From the IMG/VR virus record IMGVR_UViG_3300027782_000353, positions 1 to 24,385 of that record: DNA of 24,385 nucleotides; one strand, 5' to 3'. Origin of the DNA: a virus. The position numbers and the translations under genes were made by a program. Each line of letters starts with the position of its first letter. Position 1 is the stretch's first letter. Shown piece after piece: positions 1 through 6,786 of the stretch. The notes below the pieces were generated by a model, which saw nothing but the letters and a program-made list of their open reading frames with translations, was not told the origin of the DNA and searched no databases.

Positions 1-1
1 A

Positions 2-640
2 TTCTACAAAGCTGGCCGTAAGAAAACTCGTGAAAAATCAGATTTAGATTGGCACATGATTTTCGATATGTTGGCCAAGTTCAAGGTAGAACTCAAAGAA
101 AACTTCCCATATAAAGTAATTGATGTAGAAGGTGCTGAAGCGGATGATATCATTGGTACATTAACGCCAATTTATTCGGCACACGAAAAGATTTTGATTC
201 TTTCTAGTGATGGTGATTTTTTACAATTACAAAACTATAAAGATGTAAAACAATACAATCCTGCACAAAAGAAATATGTAATCTCCAAGAACCCAATCAT
301 GGATTTAAAAGAGAAGATTATTCGTGGTGATAAAGGTGATGGCATTCCTAATATCTTATCACCTGGAGATTGTTTTGTGCGTGACCTAAGACAGAAACCA
401 ATTACCAAAGGTACACTTGACAAACTTATGCAGGAGAGTTACCTTGAACAGGATGAAACGACCAAGGCCAATTATATGCGTAATGCTACATTAATTGACT
501 TAACTTTTATTCCAATTGAGATTAAAGAAAAAATTATAAATACATATGAAGAAACAAAACCGGCATCTCGCCAAAAGTTACTGAACTATTTTATAGAACA
601 TAAACTGAAAAACTTAATGGATGTAATAGAGGAATTTTAA
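2..640 (+). CDS. rnh: RNase H-like 5'-3' exonuclease (T4 rnh family), 5' end missing
   Basis: The reading frame is already open at base 2, so the N-terminal part of the gene lies outside the window. The visible part lines up well with phage T4 RNase H, the 5' nuclease that removes RNA primers and short flap DNA from Okazaki fragments. Visible family signatures are a YKAGRKKTRE stretch at the very start, the acidic EADDIIGTL helix, the metal-binding SSDGDF strand-loop, VKQYNPAQKKYV, and GDKGDGIPNI (H3TH region). The C-terminus ends in IEEF, like T4 RNase H, so the 3' end is complete. The stop overlaps the next start by one base (TAATG). Frame and family are seen directly; the activity is inferred from the family. 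Confidence 0.93.
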   Translation, partial: FYKAGRKKTREKSDLDWHMIFDMLAKFKVELKENFPYKVIDVEGAEADDIIGTLTPIYSAHEKILILSSDGDFLQLQNYKDVKQYNPAQKKYVISKNPIMDLKEKIIRGDKGDGIPNILSPGDCFVRDLRQKPITKGTLDKLMQESYLEQDETTKANYMRNATLIDLTFIPIEIKEKIINTYEETKPASRQKLLNYFIEHKLKNLMDVIEEF

Positions 641-1062
641 TGAAAAATATTTATGAAGTATTTGATGAATTTGAAGAAGCCAATGGTAAAAAAGCCAAGA
701 TGGAAGTAATAGAGAAGAACCTATCAAAGACTTTGGTGGATGTCTTACAATTCACATTTCATCCAGATTGTAATTGGAAAATCAAGGATATGCCAGAGAA
801 CTACAAAATTCCTGATACAAAACCAGGAATCTCACCATGTCAACTTTCTACCGAAATTAGAAAGTTGTATCTATTTCAGGAAGGACATCCTGAAGCTGAA
901 AAATTATCCCCAAGAAGGCAAAATGAACTATTGATTCTTTTATTGGAATCTTTAGAACCTCGTGAAGCTGAAGTTATTATTGGTATCTTTAGAAAAGACC
1001 AAGGCGTGAGAGGTTTAGATTATAAATTCGTAAAGGAAGCATTTCCCACTCTCATACCTTAA
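640..1062 (+). CDS. DUF6433-type conserved T4-like phage protein
   Basis: A 140-residue soluble protein. It has the layout I recall for the DUF6433 family of T4-like cyanophages: an N-terminal YEVFDEFEEANGKKAK segment, a central FTFHPDCNWKI and PxxKPG region, and an LLLESLEPREAEVIIG helix ending near VKEAFPTL. The function of the family is unknown. It is coupled to RNase H by a one-base TAATG overlap and to the next gene in the same way, so all three are probably translated from one message. The position beside rnh suggests a link to DNA replication, but that is inference from context only. Confidence 0.85.
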   Translation: MKNIYEVFDEFEEANGKKAKMEVIEKNLSKTLVDVLQFTFHPDCNWKIKDMPENYKIPDTKPGISPCQLSTEIRKLYLFQEGHPEAEKLSPRRQNELLILLLESLEPREAEVIIGIFRKDQGVRGLDYKFVKEAFPTLIP

Positions 1063-1433
1063 TGCAAAAAAGAGATAGAATAATTATCGTCTGTGGTGAA
1101 TTCGACCCGTTAACATCGGAAGACCTCCAATTTCTAAAAAAAAGTAAACGAAAGGGAGATTGGTTGGTTGTCGGAGTTCATTCAGATTGGTGGATGATGT
1201 ATGCTCGTGGAGGGTTTGTTCACAACTACGACACTCGCCGAGATATTGTAAGTAATCTTAGATGTGTTGATGAACTGTTCACTTTCAATGATTCTGATGG
1301 CACAGTCTGTCAGCTTCTCAAAATTGTAAAAATTTGTTATCCAAATACCGATATCACTTATGTGTCGGATATGGATATGCATAATATGCCGGAAACAAAA
1401 ATCAGAGGCATAACATTTGAAACCATGAAATAG
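1062..1433 (+). CDS. Cytidylyltransferase-fold protein with degenerate active site
   Basis: A 123-residue protein with the Rossmann-like start of the cytidylyltransferase (RfaE2/TagD) superfamily: IIIVCGEFDPLTSEDLQFL followed by GDWLVVGVHSD and a TRRDIVSNLRCVDEL segment that matches the usual R..iv..lr.VDev pattern. The HxGH catalytic motif that should follow GxFDxxH is replaced by TSED, and the C-terminal ISSTxLR-type motif is reduced to PETKIRG. It may therefore be inactive as a nucleotidyltransferase, or use another chemistry. It starts inside the previous gene's stop (TAATG). Family assignment is by motif reading; loss of the histidines is seen directly. Confidence 0.75.
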   Translation: MQKRDRIIIVCGEFDPLTSEDLQFLKKSKRKGDWLVVGVHSDWWMMYARGGFVHNYDTRRDIVSNLRCVDELFTFNDSDGTVCQLLKIVKICYPNTDITYVSDMDMHNMPETKIRGITFETMK

Positions 1434-1442
1434 GAGATAGTA

Positions 1443-1625
1443 GTGACCAAGTTTGTTGGTAAGTTTAGAAAAAACAAAGAGTATAATGATGATTACATTT
1501 ATACTCACAGTAAACATCGTAATGAACACGCTGAGATTAAAAAATTATTAACTCAGCATGAAGAAGAATCGTTATTGGAAGATACTGAAACATCAGAATC
1601 CGACAGTCGGTGGGAAAATAGTTAA
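1443..1625 (+). CDS. Small hypothetical protein, GTG start
   Basis: A 60-residue charged protein (VGKFRKNKEYNDDY at the start, Glu/Ser-rich tail) with no recognised domain. The start is GTG, chosen because AGGAG lies just upstream (about 1434-1438) and no better ATG exists. It is the last gene of the first operon: a T-rich weak hairpin and a promoter follow. Confidence 0.7.
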   Translation: MTKFVGKFRKNKEYNDDYIYTHSKHRNEHAEIKKLLTQHEEESLLEDTETSESDSRWENS

Positions 1626-1647
1626 TTTCACCTAATGAGAAATAATA

Positions 1648-1674
1648 AGAATACCACTAAATTCTGATTTTTTT
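1648..1674 (+). terminator. Possible weak intrinsic terminator
   Basis: A 5-bp inverted repeat AGAAT/ATTCT (1648-1652 and 1661-1665) with an 8-nt loop is followed by a run of seven T (1668-1674). The stem is short and AT-rich, so efficiency is doubtful. Position after the last gene of an operon and before a promoter supports the reading. Confidence 0.4.
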
Positions 1675-1720
1675 ATTATAAGTATTGGTGTCCGCTTTTG
1701 AAATAAGGCTTTGGTACTAC

Positions 1721-1738
1721 TGTTGTACCAAAACAACA
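1721..1738. promoter_or_regulatory. TGTTG-N8-CAACA palindrome, copy 1
   Basis: TGTTG (1721-1725), spacer TACCAAAA, CAACA (1734-1738). The 18-bp element is identical to copy 3 at 5948-5965. It ends 30 bp before the -10 hexamer of the promoter at 1745-1773. It is one of nine copies in the window and is a candidate operator. Confidence 0.6.
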
Positions 1739-1744
1739 AAAGAC

Positions 1745-1773
1745 TTGACATTTCACATAAACTATCGTATAAT
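1745..1773 (+). promoter_or_regulatory. Consensus sigma-70 promoter
   Basis: TTGACA (1745-1750), a 17-bp spacer and TATAAT (1768-1773), a perfect match to the housekeeping consensus. Initiation would fall near 1780, about 20 nt before the ATG at 1800, with GGAG at 1788-1791. Confidence 0.9.
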
Positions 1774-1799
1774 GGTTTCTCCAAGTCGGAGATTACATT

Positions 1800-2144
1800 A
1801 TGATGATATACGGTTACATTCCAAAATCAAAAAAACGCAAAGTTCCAAAAACCGTGAAGTTACGTCACGAAGAATGGTTAAAATCAATTTCCGAAATACC
1901 ACGGATTTGCAATAAATCGATTTCCAAAACGGTAATTAAAACATTACCACTTCCAAAAATTCCTGCTGGTCGGGAAACTCCCCAATGTCTTTCCATTGAT
2001 ACAGGTTTTATACCTTGTACCAAGAAAACCCAACATTCATATACAGGCGAAAAGATGAGAGGTGTGGCAACAATGCACAAGTCTAATGCTGTTCCTGTAT
2101 TTACCGATAGTGAAGCAAAAGAAATTTCAAGTATGAGGAGATAA
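1800..2144 (+). CDS. Conserved T4-like phage hypothetical protein
   Basis: A 114-residue basic protein beginning MMIYGYIPKSKKRK and ending with YTGEKMRGVATMHKSNAVPV before ISSMRR. I recall this 'YTG..M.G..TMHKSNAVPVF' ending from marine T4-like phages, where the protein has no assigned function. GGAG at 1788-1791 sits 8 nt from the ATG at 1800; the ATG at 1803 is an alternative. It is the first gene after the promoter at 1745-1773 and is followed 1 nt later by the next start. Confidence 0.8.
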   Translation: MMIYGYIPKSKKRKVPKTVKLRHEEWLKSISEIPRICNKSISKTVIKTLPLPKIPAGRETPQCLSIDTGFIPCTKKTQHSYTGEKMRGVATMHKSNAVPVFTDSEAKEISSMRR

Positions 2145-2145
2145 G

Positions 2146-2316
2146 ATGGAAGCACCAAAAGGTTGGACAGTAGAAGATTGGCAAGATTATGAGGACTATT
2201 TCAATTCTTTGACTTGCCAAGAACAAGAAATTGAGTTAAAATCGATGAAAGCATTCGGTGAAGCAAAAGTGAGTGGTAAAAATGTAGTTGTTATAGACCA
2301 ATATTATGAAATGTGA
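2146..2316 (+). CDS. Small acidic hypothetical protein
   Basis: A 56-residue frame, MEAPKGWTVEDWQDYEDYFNS to DQYYEM, that starts one base after the preceding stop, with GAGGAGATAAG as a strong ribosome binding site. It has no recognised domain. Acidic and aromatic composition resembles its neighbours. Confidence 0.75.
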   Translation: MEAPKGWTVEDWQDYEDYFNSLTCQEQEIELKSMKAFGEAKVSGKNVVVIDQYYEM

Positions 2317-2322
2317 GAAATT

Positions 2323-2511
2323 ATGTTAATGCAATGGGAAGAAACACAGATACATAGAGGTATCGATGAGATTATGTTTAATATGCGACATATTCCAGCA
2401 GATGATGTAGCGTATTTTTTAGTAAAATTCAATCCAAAGCTTGCGGAAGAATTGGTAACATCGCTGGAACAACAAATTTTCGATAAAAATGAAGGAAGTA
2501 AGCATGAATGA
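2323..2511 (+). CDS. Small hypothetical protein
   Basis: A 62-residue protein (MLMQWEETQIHRGIDEIMFN to FDKNEGSKHE) with predicted helices and no known domain. Its 3' end overlaps the start of the next gene by 8 nt. The ATG at 2323 follows the previous stop by 6 nt, with only a weak GAGAAAT binding site; an internal ATG at 2329 is possible. Confidence 0.65.
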   Translation: MLMQWEETQIHRGIDEIMFNMRHIPADDVAYFLVKFNPKLAEELVTSLEQQIFDKNEGSKHE

Positions 2512-2665
2512 GCAAAATCAACCATTAATTTTTGATGCCCGAGCAGATGATGATGAAATTCCTGCTTGGAAACGCTTGGATATTGTAACCCGTAAGTGGG
2601 CAACACTAACAGGAATGGAAAAAGACCTTTCCGACTACCAAAAACGCAAGGAATTGTATCAATAA
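2504..2665 (+). CDS. Small hypothetical protein
   Basis: A 53-residue frame, MNEQNQPLIFDARADDDEIP to KRKELYQ, overlapping the preceding gene by 8 nt with GAAGGAAG upstream. The AWKRLDIVTRKWATLTGM segment looks helical. No domain is recognised. It is the last gene of the operon; palindrome copy 2 begins 7 nt after its stop. Confidence 0.75.
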   Translation: MNEQNQPLIFDARADDDEIPAWKRLDIVTRKWATLTGMEKDLSDYQKRKELYQ

Positions 2666-2672
2666 TCGCTGG

Positions 2673-2690
2673 TGTTGCTAGGAAACAACA
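2673..2690. promoter_or_regulatory. TGTTG-N8-CAACA palindrome, copy 2
   Basis: TGTTG (2673-2677), spacer CTAGGAAA, CAACA (2686-2690); flanking G and C extend the stem to 6 bp. It is identical over 18 bp to copy 7 at 16419-16436. It ends 39 bp before the next -10 hexamer. Confidence 0.6.
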
Positions 2691-2706
2691 CTTCCGAACA
2701 AATTTC

Positions 2707-2734
2707 TTGACGGATTCTAGGATTCCTGTATAAT
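2707..2734 (+). promoter_or_regulatory. Sigma-70 promoter with extended -10
   Basis: TTGACG (2707-2712), 16-bp spacer, TGTATAAT with the hexamer at 2729-2734, followed by GG. It drives the operon starting at 2760; the predicted start point lies near 2741, with GGAG just before the ATG. Confidence 0.88.
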
Positions 2735-2759
2735 GGTACTATATTAATACGGAGAAGCT

Positions 2760-4898
2760 ATGGAATTATTAGAATCTAAATCACTACTAGCCAAATTGAT
2801 GGCAACCGAAAACCTTGTTGTAGAACAACGCAAAGTTCATACCGCTATGTTTGATGTCAAAAATCGTATTTTGACAATTCCCGTTTTAGATGAAAAAATC
2901 AATGGCCACACTTATGACCTTTTCGTTGGTCATGAAGTCGGTCATGCTCTCTATACTCCTATGGAAGGAATGCTCAAAGCACGAGCTGAAAAAGTAAACG
3001 CTTCCATTCTCAATGTTGTAGAAGATTCTCGCATTGAACGCAAAATCAAATCCAAATATCCTGGCCTCCGTAATTCTTTTGTCAAAGCATACAGAGAATT
3101 ATCAGACAAAGATTTCTTTGGCACAAAAGGAATCGACCTCAATGAGATGAATTTTATCGACCGTGTAAACTTACATTGTAAGGGCGGTGCAATTCTTGGT
3201 ATTAAATTTGATGCCGAAGAAAAGGCATTACTTAACGAAGTAGAAACTACACAGACTTATGAAGAGGTAATTGAAGTTACCAAACGTATTACTGAATTCA
3301 TGAAACAAAAAGAAGAAGAACGCAAAGCAAATCAACCAGAAGAAGAATTTGATGAAGTTGATGAAGATGAAGAATTTGATGGTTTTGGTAATTCAGATGA
3401 CTTTGAGGACTTTGATGAAGAAAGCGAAGAACAAGATGATAAAGATGGACAATCTAGTCAGAGTGATTCAATCGAAGGCGAAGAAAAAAATGAAGATGAT
3501 GAACTAATCAATGGTGATGACCGATTCAATTATGATGAAGTCGAAGATGATAAGGTTCGTTCTTTCACGGATGATGCCTTCAAACAAAATGAGAAAAAAC
3601 TCTTTGCTGAAAATGCGAAGAATTACCTCTATGCCAACATTCCAGAATTCGACACTAAAAAAGGTATTTTCACTTATAAAGCTCTGTATAAAAAATATAG
3701 AGAACATATCAATGAATGGCCTTCAGAAGTTACCCGTTCTAGTAATGAAAAATATCAAAAACTCCGTAAAGAAACAAATAAAGTGGTTTCTTACCTTGTC
3801 AAAGAATTTGAATTGCGTAAAAATGCCGACCAGTTAAAACGGGCTTCTACTGCCAAAACTGGCGACCTTGATATGAAGAAGATTTTCTCTTATCAATTTA
3901 GTGAAGATATTTTCAAAAAGATTTCGGTTGTGCCGAATGGTAAATCACATGGTCTTGTAATGTTCCTTGACTGGTCTGGTTCTATGTCTGACCATATTGA
4001 GAATACTGTAAAACAATTACTCTCATTGGTAATGTTTTGCAAGAAAGTAAATATTCCTTATGAAGTATATGCTTTTGCAACACCAGAATCTCACGCATCA
4101 CACGATTATACAATTACTCCTAAACATGGTGATTTACAAGCAAGAAATTTTTATCTGATGAATCTTTTATCAAGTAAAATGACTGCTGGTGAATTTACCT
4201 TTGCGGCCATTTCATTGGTTCGTTGGTCTGGAAGTCCTCGTTATATTCCACATTGGATGGGAATGGGTGGCACACCATTAAACGAAGCTACTATTGCTGC
4301 TATGGAAATTGTTCCTGAGTTTCAAAAATATTATAAATTGCAAATTGTAAATGCTGTATTTTTGACTGATGGTGAAGGACATACAATTCGTAGTAAATAT
4401 GAATTTGATCCTGTATCTGGTAGAATGGGTTCTAAAGGTCACGAATATGTTTACGGTTCTAAGGCAGAAAATGGCATGATTATTCGTGACCCTAAAACCA
4501 AACATCAAGAAATTGTGGAGAATATATATGGTTGTGCTTCACACACATCTGCTTATGTTAAACTATTAAAATCTCGAACAAATTGTAATGTGCTTGGTTT
4601 CTATGTAATTTCTGGTCGTGAATTTAATCGTAAAATGTATGAATTCTATCCACGCTCGGTTGACTTTGAGAAAATCAAAGTGACCTTTCGTAAGAACAAA
4701 TTTGCGGTCATTGAAACTGCCGGTTTTGATGAGTATTATGTTCTCCGCTCTGAAGCCTTGAATACAGAAGAAGATGCTGGTTTTGAAGTGCGAGAAAATG
4801 CCACTACTCGTGGACTTGTTTCGGCTTTCAGTAAGTATACTGGTGGTCGAGTTGCTAACCGTGTTGTTCTAAACAGATTTATAGGAATGATATCATGA
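2760..4898 (+). CDS. Fused HEXXH metallopeptidase-like / VWA (CobT-like) protein
   Basis: A 712-residue, two-part protein. Near the N-terminus, GHEVGHALYTP carries a zinc-peptidase HEXXH motif (residues 58-62) with a following NVVEDSRIE glutamate (about residue 88), the pattern of gluzincin-type peptidases. Residues about 185-265 form a long Asp/Glu-rich linker. The C-terminal half is a von Willebrand A domain with a complete MIDAS: DWSGS (404-408), GGTP threonine (about 505) and LTDGEG aspartate (about 537). This resembles CobT, whose partner is the MoxR-type ATPase CobS; a MoxR/CobS-like gene lies at 17736-18902. Together they could form a phage-encoded remodelling chaperone. Peptidase activity and the partnership are inference; the motifs are seen. 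Confidence 0.87.
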   Translation: MELLESKSLLAKLMATENLVVEQRKVHTAMFDVKNRILTIPVLDEKINGHTYDLFVGHEVGHALYTPMEGMLKARAEKVNASILNVVEDSRIERKIKSKYPGLRNSFVKAYRELSDKDFFGTKGIDLNEMNFIDRVNLHCKGGAILGIKFDAEEKALLNEVETTQTYEEVIEVTKRITEFMKQKEEERKANQPEEEFDEVDEDEEFDGFGNSDDFEDFDEESEEQDDKDGQSSQSDSIEGEEKNEDDELINGDDRFNYDEVEDDKVRSFTDDAFKQNEKKLFAENAKNYLYANIPEFDTKKGIFTYKALYKKYREHINEWPSEVTRSSNEKYQKLRKETNKVVSYLVKEFELRKNADQLKRASTAKTGDLDMKKIFSYQFSEDIFKKISVVPNGKSHGLVMFLDWSGSMSDHIENTVKQLLSLVMFCKKVNIPYEVYAFATPESHASHDYTITPKHGDLQARNFYLMNLLSSKMTAGEFTFAAISLVRWSGSPRYIPHWMGMGGTPLNEATIAAMEIVPEFQKYYKLQIVNAVFLTDGEGHTIRSKYEFDPVSGRMGSKGHEYVYGSKAENGMIIRDPKTKHQEIVENIYGCASHTSAYVKLLKSRTNCNVLGFYVISGREFNRKMYEFYPRSVDFEKIKVTFRKNKFAVIETAGFDEYYVLRSEALNTEEDAGFEVRENATTRGLVSAFSKYTGGRVANRVVLNRFIGMIS

Positions 4899-5110
4899 TT
4901 CAAGAAATTGTAACTTTTATGGGTGCCCAAGGACACCGTATTGCCGAAATTGGATTCCTTGCAACTTGTGTTGTAACACCATTTTACATTGTTGATTTTA
5001 TTGATACTGTAACTGGTTCAAAATTAACTAAATTTTTTAATAATGAAGAAGAAGCCGAAGAAGCAGCCAAACTGTTTGCTTTCGATGGCATTTTAGAGGA
5101 AACAAAATGA
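4895..5110 (+). CDS. Small hypothetical protein
   Basis: A 71-residue protein overlapping the VWA gene by 4 nt (ATGA), so translation is probably coupled. The N-terminal half is mildly hydrophobic (IGFLATCVVTPFYIVDFI); the C-terminal half is an acidic helix (NNEEEAEEAAKLF). The ending resembles short phage proteins that carry a DEAxxxA-type helix. No function is recognised. Confidence 0.75.
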   Translation: MIQEIVTFMGAQGHRIAEIGFLATCVVTPFYIVDFIDTVTGSKLTKFFNNEEEAEEAAKLFAFDGILEETK

Positions 5111-5304
5111 AACCTGATTTAATTGTAGAGAATGGAAATAGAGTTGCTGATATTTTTAATCGTAAATCACATTACACCATTGAACACTATGAGAATGGTG
5201 AATGGCGTATGGTGAGAACTGCGGTGACATTAGATGAAGCTAAGTTAATTGCTGAACAATATGTTGGTCCATCAACCCCTACACTATTGAACGAAAATGC
5301 GTGA
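5107..5304 (+). CDS. Small hypothetical protein
   Basis: A 65-residue protein with 4-nt overlap to the preceding gene. The core, ADIFNRKSHYTIEHYENGEW followed by a TLDEAKLIAEQYV helix, has a beta-hairpin-then-helix pattern that I recall from marine T4-like phage proteins of unknown function. Confidence 0.75.
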   Translation: MKPDLIVENGNRVADIFNRKSHYTIEHYENGEWRMVRTAVTLDEAKLIAEQYVGPSTPTLLNENA

Positions 5305-5563
5305 TATTATAGAAGCGGATGATTTCAATCCAAAGAAGATTTATGATGATATGATTAAACGAGCACAACAAGCAAAAGCTTGGTATGTGCATTGTTATAT
5401 CGAAGAAGAATGGATGCCAAAAGGTGAAGCGATGCCTTTTGACCTTTCTATTAAAGATGGAGTATTTACTTGTCGTGTTGTTTGCACAACTTATACAGAA
5501 GCACAGACAATTGTGGCAAATGTTTTGCCTGTGATTAAATTTATTGAAGATCCAAATGAATGA
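5297..5563 (+). CDS. Hypothetical protein
   Basis: An 88-residue protein with an 8-nt overlap to its upstream neighbour. The N-terminal half is helical (KKIYDDMIKRAQQAKAWYV); the C-terminal half alternates hydrophobic strands (GVFTCRVVCTTYTEAQTIV). No family is recognised. It lies directly upstream of, and overlaps, the MazG-like gene. Confidence 0.72.
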   Translation: MRDIIEADDFNPKKIYDDMIKRAQQAKAWYVHCYIEEEWMPKGEAMPFDLSIKDGVFTCRVVCTTYTEAQTIVANVLPVIKFIEDPNE

Positions 5564-5825
5564 CCAAACAAGAGAAGCACTACTAATTTTACAAGAAGAA
5601 TGTGCTGAAGTTACCCAAGCGATATCAAAAGTATTTCGTTTTGGATTAGATACACAATGGCCAGAAGGAGCTCCATCAAATAAATGGAAATTGGAAGAAG
5701 AAGTTGGTGACCTTTTGGCTATGGTTGATATTTTAATTGAAAACGGAACTTTATCCGATTCGTATATTAATCAGGCAAGAAAAAATAAAAGAACAAAATT
5801 AAAAACTTGGTCGAGTTTTAATTAA
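5556..5825 (+). CDS. MazG-like nucleoside triphosphate pyrophosphohydrolase
   Basis: An 89-residue all-helical protein carrying the MazG/all-alpha NTP pyrophosphohydrolase signature: EECAE (EExxE, residues 14-18) and EVGD (ExxD, 49-52) in the stretch KLEEEVGDLLAMVDIL. The family hydrolyses (d)NTPs to monophosphates plus PPi using magnesium; phage members may adjust dNTP or alarmone pools. The start is ATG 5556 rather than TTG 5544, since it gives the usual short overlap with the upstream stop and keeps a typical length. Family call rests on the paired acidic motifs; substrate is unknown. Confidence 0.82.
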   Translation: MNDQTREALLILQEECAEVTQAISKVFRFGLDTQWPEGAPSNKWKLEEEVGDLLAMVDILIENGTLSDSYINQARKNKRTKLKTWSSFN

Positions 5826-5947
5826 TGGATATTAGGGATTTATTACAACAACTGCGAAGGATTAGGTGTTGGACTTTTGAAGGAACAATGGCAAGAAAAT
5901 TGCTTACCGAATTAATTGACCATCTCCAAAAGCAAGTACCACAATAG
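5825..5947 (+). CDS. Small hypothetical protein, 40 aa
   Basis: The frame MDIRDLLQQLRRIRCW to DHLQKQVPQ starts within the preceding stop (TAATG). It is basic and likely helical. It ends immediately before palindrome copy 3. No family is recognised; overlap and composition support it being real. Confidence 0.6.
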   Translation: MDIRDLLQQLRRIRCWTFEGTMARKLLTELIDHLQKQVPQ

Positions 5948-5965
5948 TGTTGTACCAAAACAACA
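5948..5965. promoter_or_regulatory. TGTTG-N8-CAACA palindrome, copy 3
   Basis: TGTTG (5948-5952), spacer TACCAAAA, CAACA (5961-5965). It begins on the base after the preceding TAG stop and ends 29 bp before the -10 hexamer at 5994. It is identical to copy 1. Confidence 0.6.
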
Positions 5966-5971
5966 GCAGTA

Positions 5972-5999
5972 TTGCCATCCTCCGTGGTTCGTGTATAAT
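5972..5999 (+). promoter_or_regulatory. Sigma-70 promoter with extended -10
   Basis: TTGCCA (5972-5977), 16-bp spacer ending GTGGTTCG, then TGTATAATGG with the hexamer at 5994-5999. It precedes the gene at 6029. The spacer shares GTGGTTCG with the promoter at 16453. Confidence 0.85.
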
Positions 6000-6028
6000 G
6001 GTACCAACAATTGAGAAGGAGTTTTATT

Positions 6029-6181
6029 ATGGGTTTTTATAAAAGTATGGTAATTGACATTATTGATGATTATGCTCGTGGCGAGAGCGAATTTGAATTG
6101 GCAAAAAAATATGATTTGCCTGTGGAGAAAATCCAAGATGTTATTGAACAATATTACAATTTTGCAGACGAGGCTGTATAA
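6029..6181 (+). CDS. Small HTH-like protein
   Basis: A 50-residue frame (MGFYKSMVIDIIDDYARGES to NFADEAV) with AGAAGGAG upstream. The segment IIDDYARGESEFELAKKYDLPVEKIQDVIEQYY has the helix-turn-helix spacing of short phage regulators ('A..G.s..eiA..y.l....V..vi'). DNA binding is inferred from pattern only. It overlaps the next gene by one base (TAATG). Confidence 0.7.
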   Translation: MGFYKSMVIDIIDDYARGESEFELAKKYDLPVEKIQDVIEQYYNFADEAV

Positions 6182-6510
6182 TGACTAAAACTGGTGAAAA
6201 ACTTTTAAAGATTCTTCCTCATATTGAAGAATATCAAAAACATTTAGAATCAAATTATGCTAGTTTTGGCCGTAGCTGTGAATTCAAAAATGATTTAGGA
6301 TTTGCCACAGGTTTTGAAGCAGGATCCAAGTATATTAAAATATTTCATTTTTATAATAACGGTACAAGCAGCCAGAGGTCTTGCCATTCATTCGTAGATT
6401 ATGAAGGCAATATTTGGAAAGCGGCTAGTTGGAAAGCACCAGCAAAAAACTTTCCTCGTGGTAATGTAATCAATAAAGATTATGCCACAATCCGTTGGAC
6501 TGGTTGTTAA
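6181..6510 (+). CDS. Conserved phage hypothetical protein
   Basis: A 109-residue protein. The central part (GFATGFEAGSKYIKIFHFYN) leads into CHSFVDYEGNIWKAASWKAPAKN, a pattern I recall from small proteins of marine and enterobacterial phages with unassigned function. It is the second gene of a two-gene operon and ends 2 nt from the end of the only minus-strand gene. Confidence 0.78.
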   Translation: MTKTGEKLLKILPHIEEYQKHLESNYASFGRSCEFKNDLGFATGFEAGSKYIKIFHFYNNGTSSQRSCHSFVDYEGNIWKAASWKAPAKNFPRGNVINKDYATIRWTGC

Positions 6511-6512
6511 TC

Positions 6513-6626
6513 TTATTTGTAGATTGACTGTGCTTCTTTGATTTTACCATTTCTGGCTAAATCAGCGGCATACTTGGCTTCTGCCATGTCAAGTAAGAAT
6601 GACCAAATTTGTTTGATGAGTTTCAT
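6513..6626 (-). CDS. Small conserved phage protein on the minus strand, 37 aa
   Basis: On the complement, ATG at 6626 opens MKLIKQIWSFLLDMAEAKYA followed by ADLARNGKIKEAQSIYK and TAA. A GGAAG binding site (complement of about 6633-6637) sits 6 nt upstream. The protein is one amphipathic helix plus a short basic tail. I recall similar short proteins (W.fl..wAearyAa.LARNG...eAq..Y) in aquatic phages. It is the only gene here that opposes the direction of all others, with its own repeat-containing leader, so it may be controlled separately. No function is known. Confidence 0.78.
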   Translation of the reverse strand: MKLIKQIWSFLLDMAEAKYAADLARNGKIKEAQSIYK

Positions 6627-6636
6627 AATGCTTCCT

Positions 6637-6666
6637 TATTAGTGTTAATACTATTAGTGTTTATAC
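6637..6666. repeat. Tandem 15-bp repeat upstream of the minus-strand gene
   Basis: TATTAGTGTTAATAC (6637-6651) is followed directly by TATTAGTGTTTATAC (6652-6666), differing at one base. The second unit with its flank also makes an inverted repeat, ATTAGT/ACTAAT (6653-6658 and 6665-6670). It lies between the minus-strand start at 6626 and the plus-strand promoter at 6726, where an operator would be expected. Confidence 0.65.
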
Positions 6667-6724
6667 TAATATATATGTTGCGGTGCATTACAGTTTGATG
6701 ACAATGGCATATATTTTTGAAAGT

Positions 6725-6740
6725 ATTGACCGTGGTCAAT
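6725..6740. promoter_or_regulatory. Perfect palindrome over the -35 element (operator candidate)
   Basis: ATTGACC-GT-GGTCAAT, 7 bp per arm, covers the TTGACC -35 hexamer at 6726-6731. Because it is symmetric it also presents TTGACC to the opposite strand, towards the minus-strand gene. A bound repressor would block RNA polymerase here. Confidence 0.6.
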
Positions 6741-6754
6741 TTTTGTAGTATAAT
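6726..6754 (+). promoter_or_regulatory. Sigma-70 promoter
   Basis: TTGACC (6726-6731), 17-bp spacer, TATAAT (6749-6754). It is followed by TATGGAG and the GTG start at 6787. Unlike most promoters here it lacks the TGTATAATGG context and the TGTTG palindrome. Confidence 0.85.
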
Positions 6755-6786
6755 TTGAATGTAGTATAACCTTATGGAGATTTAAA

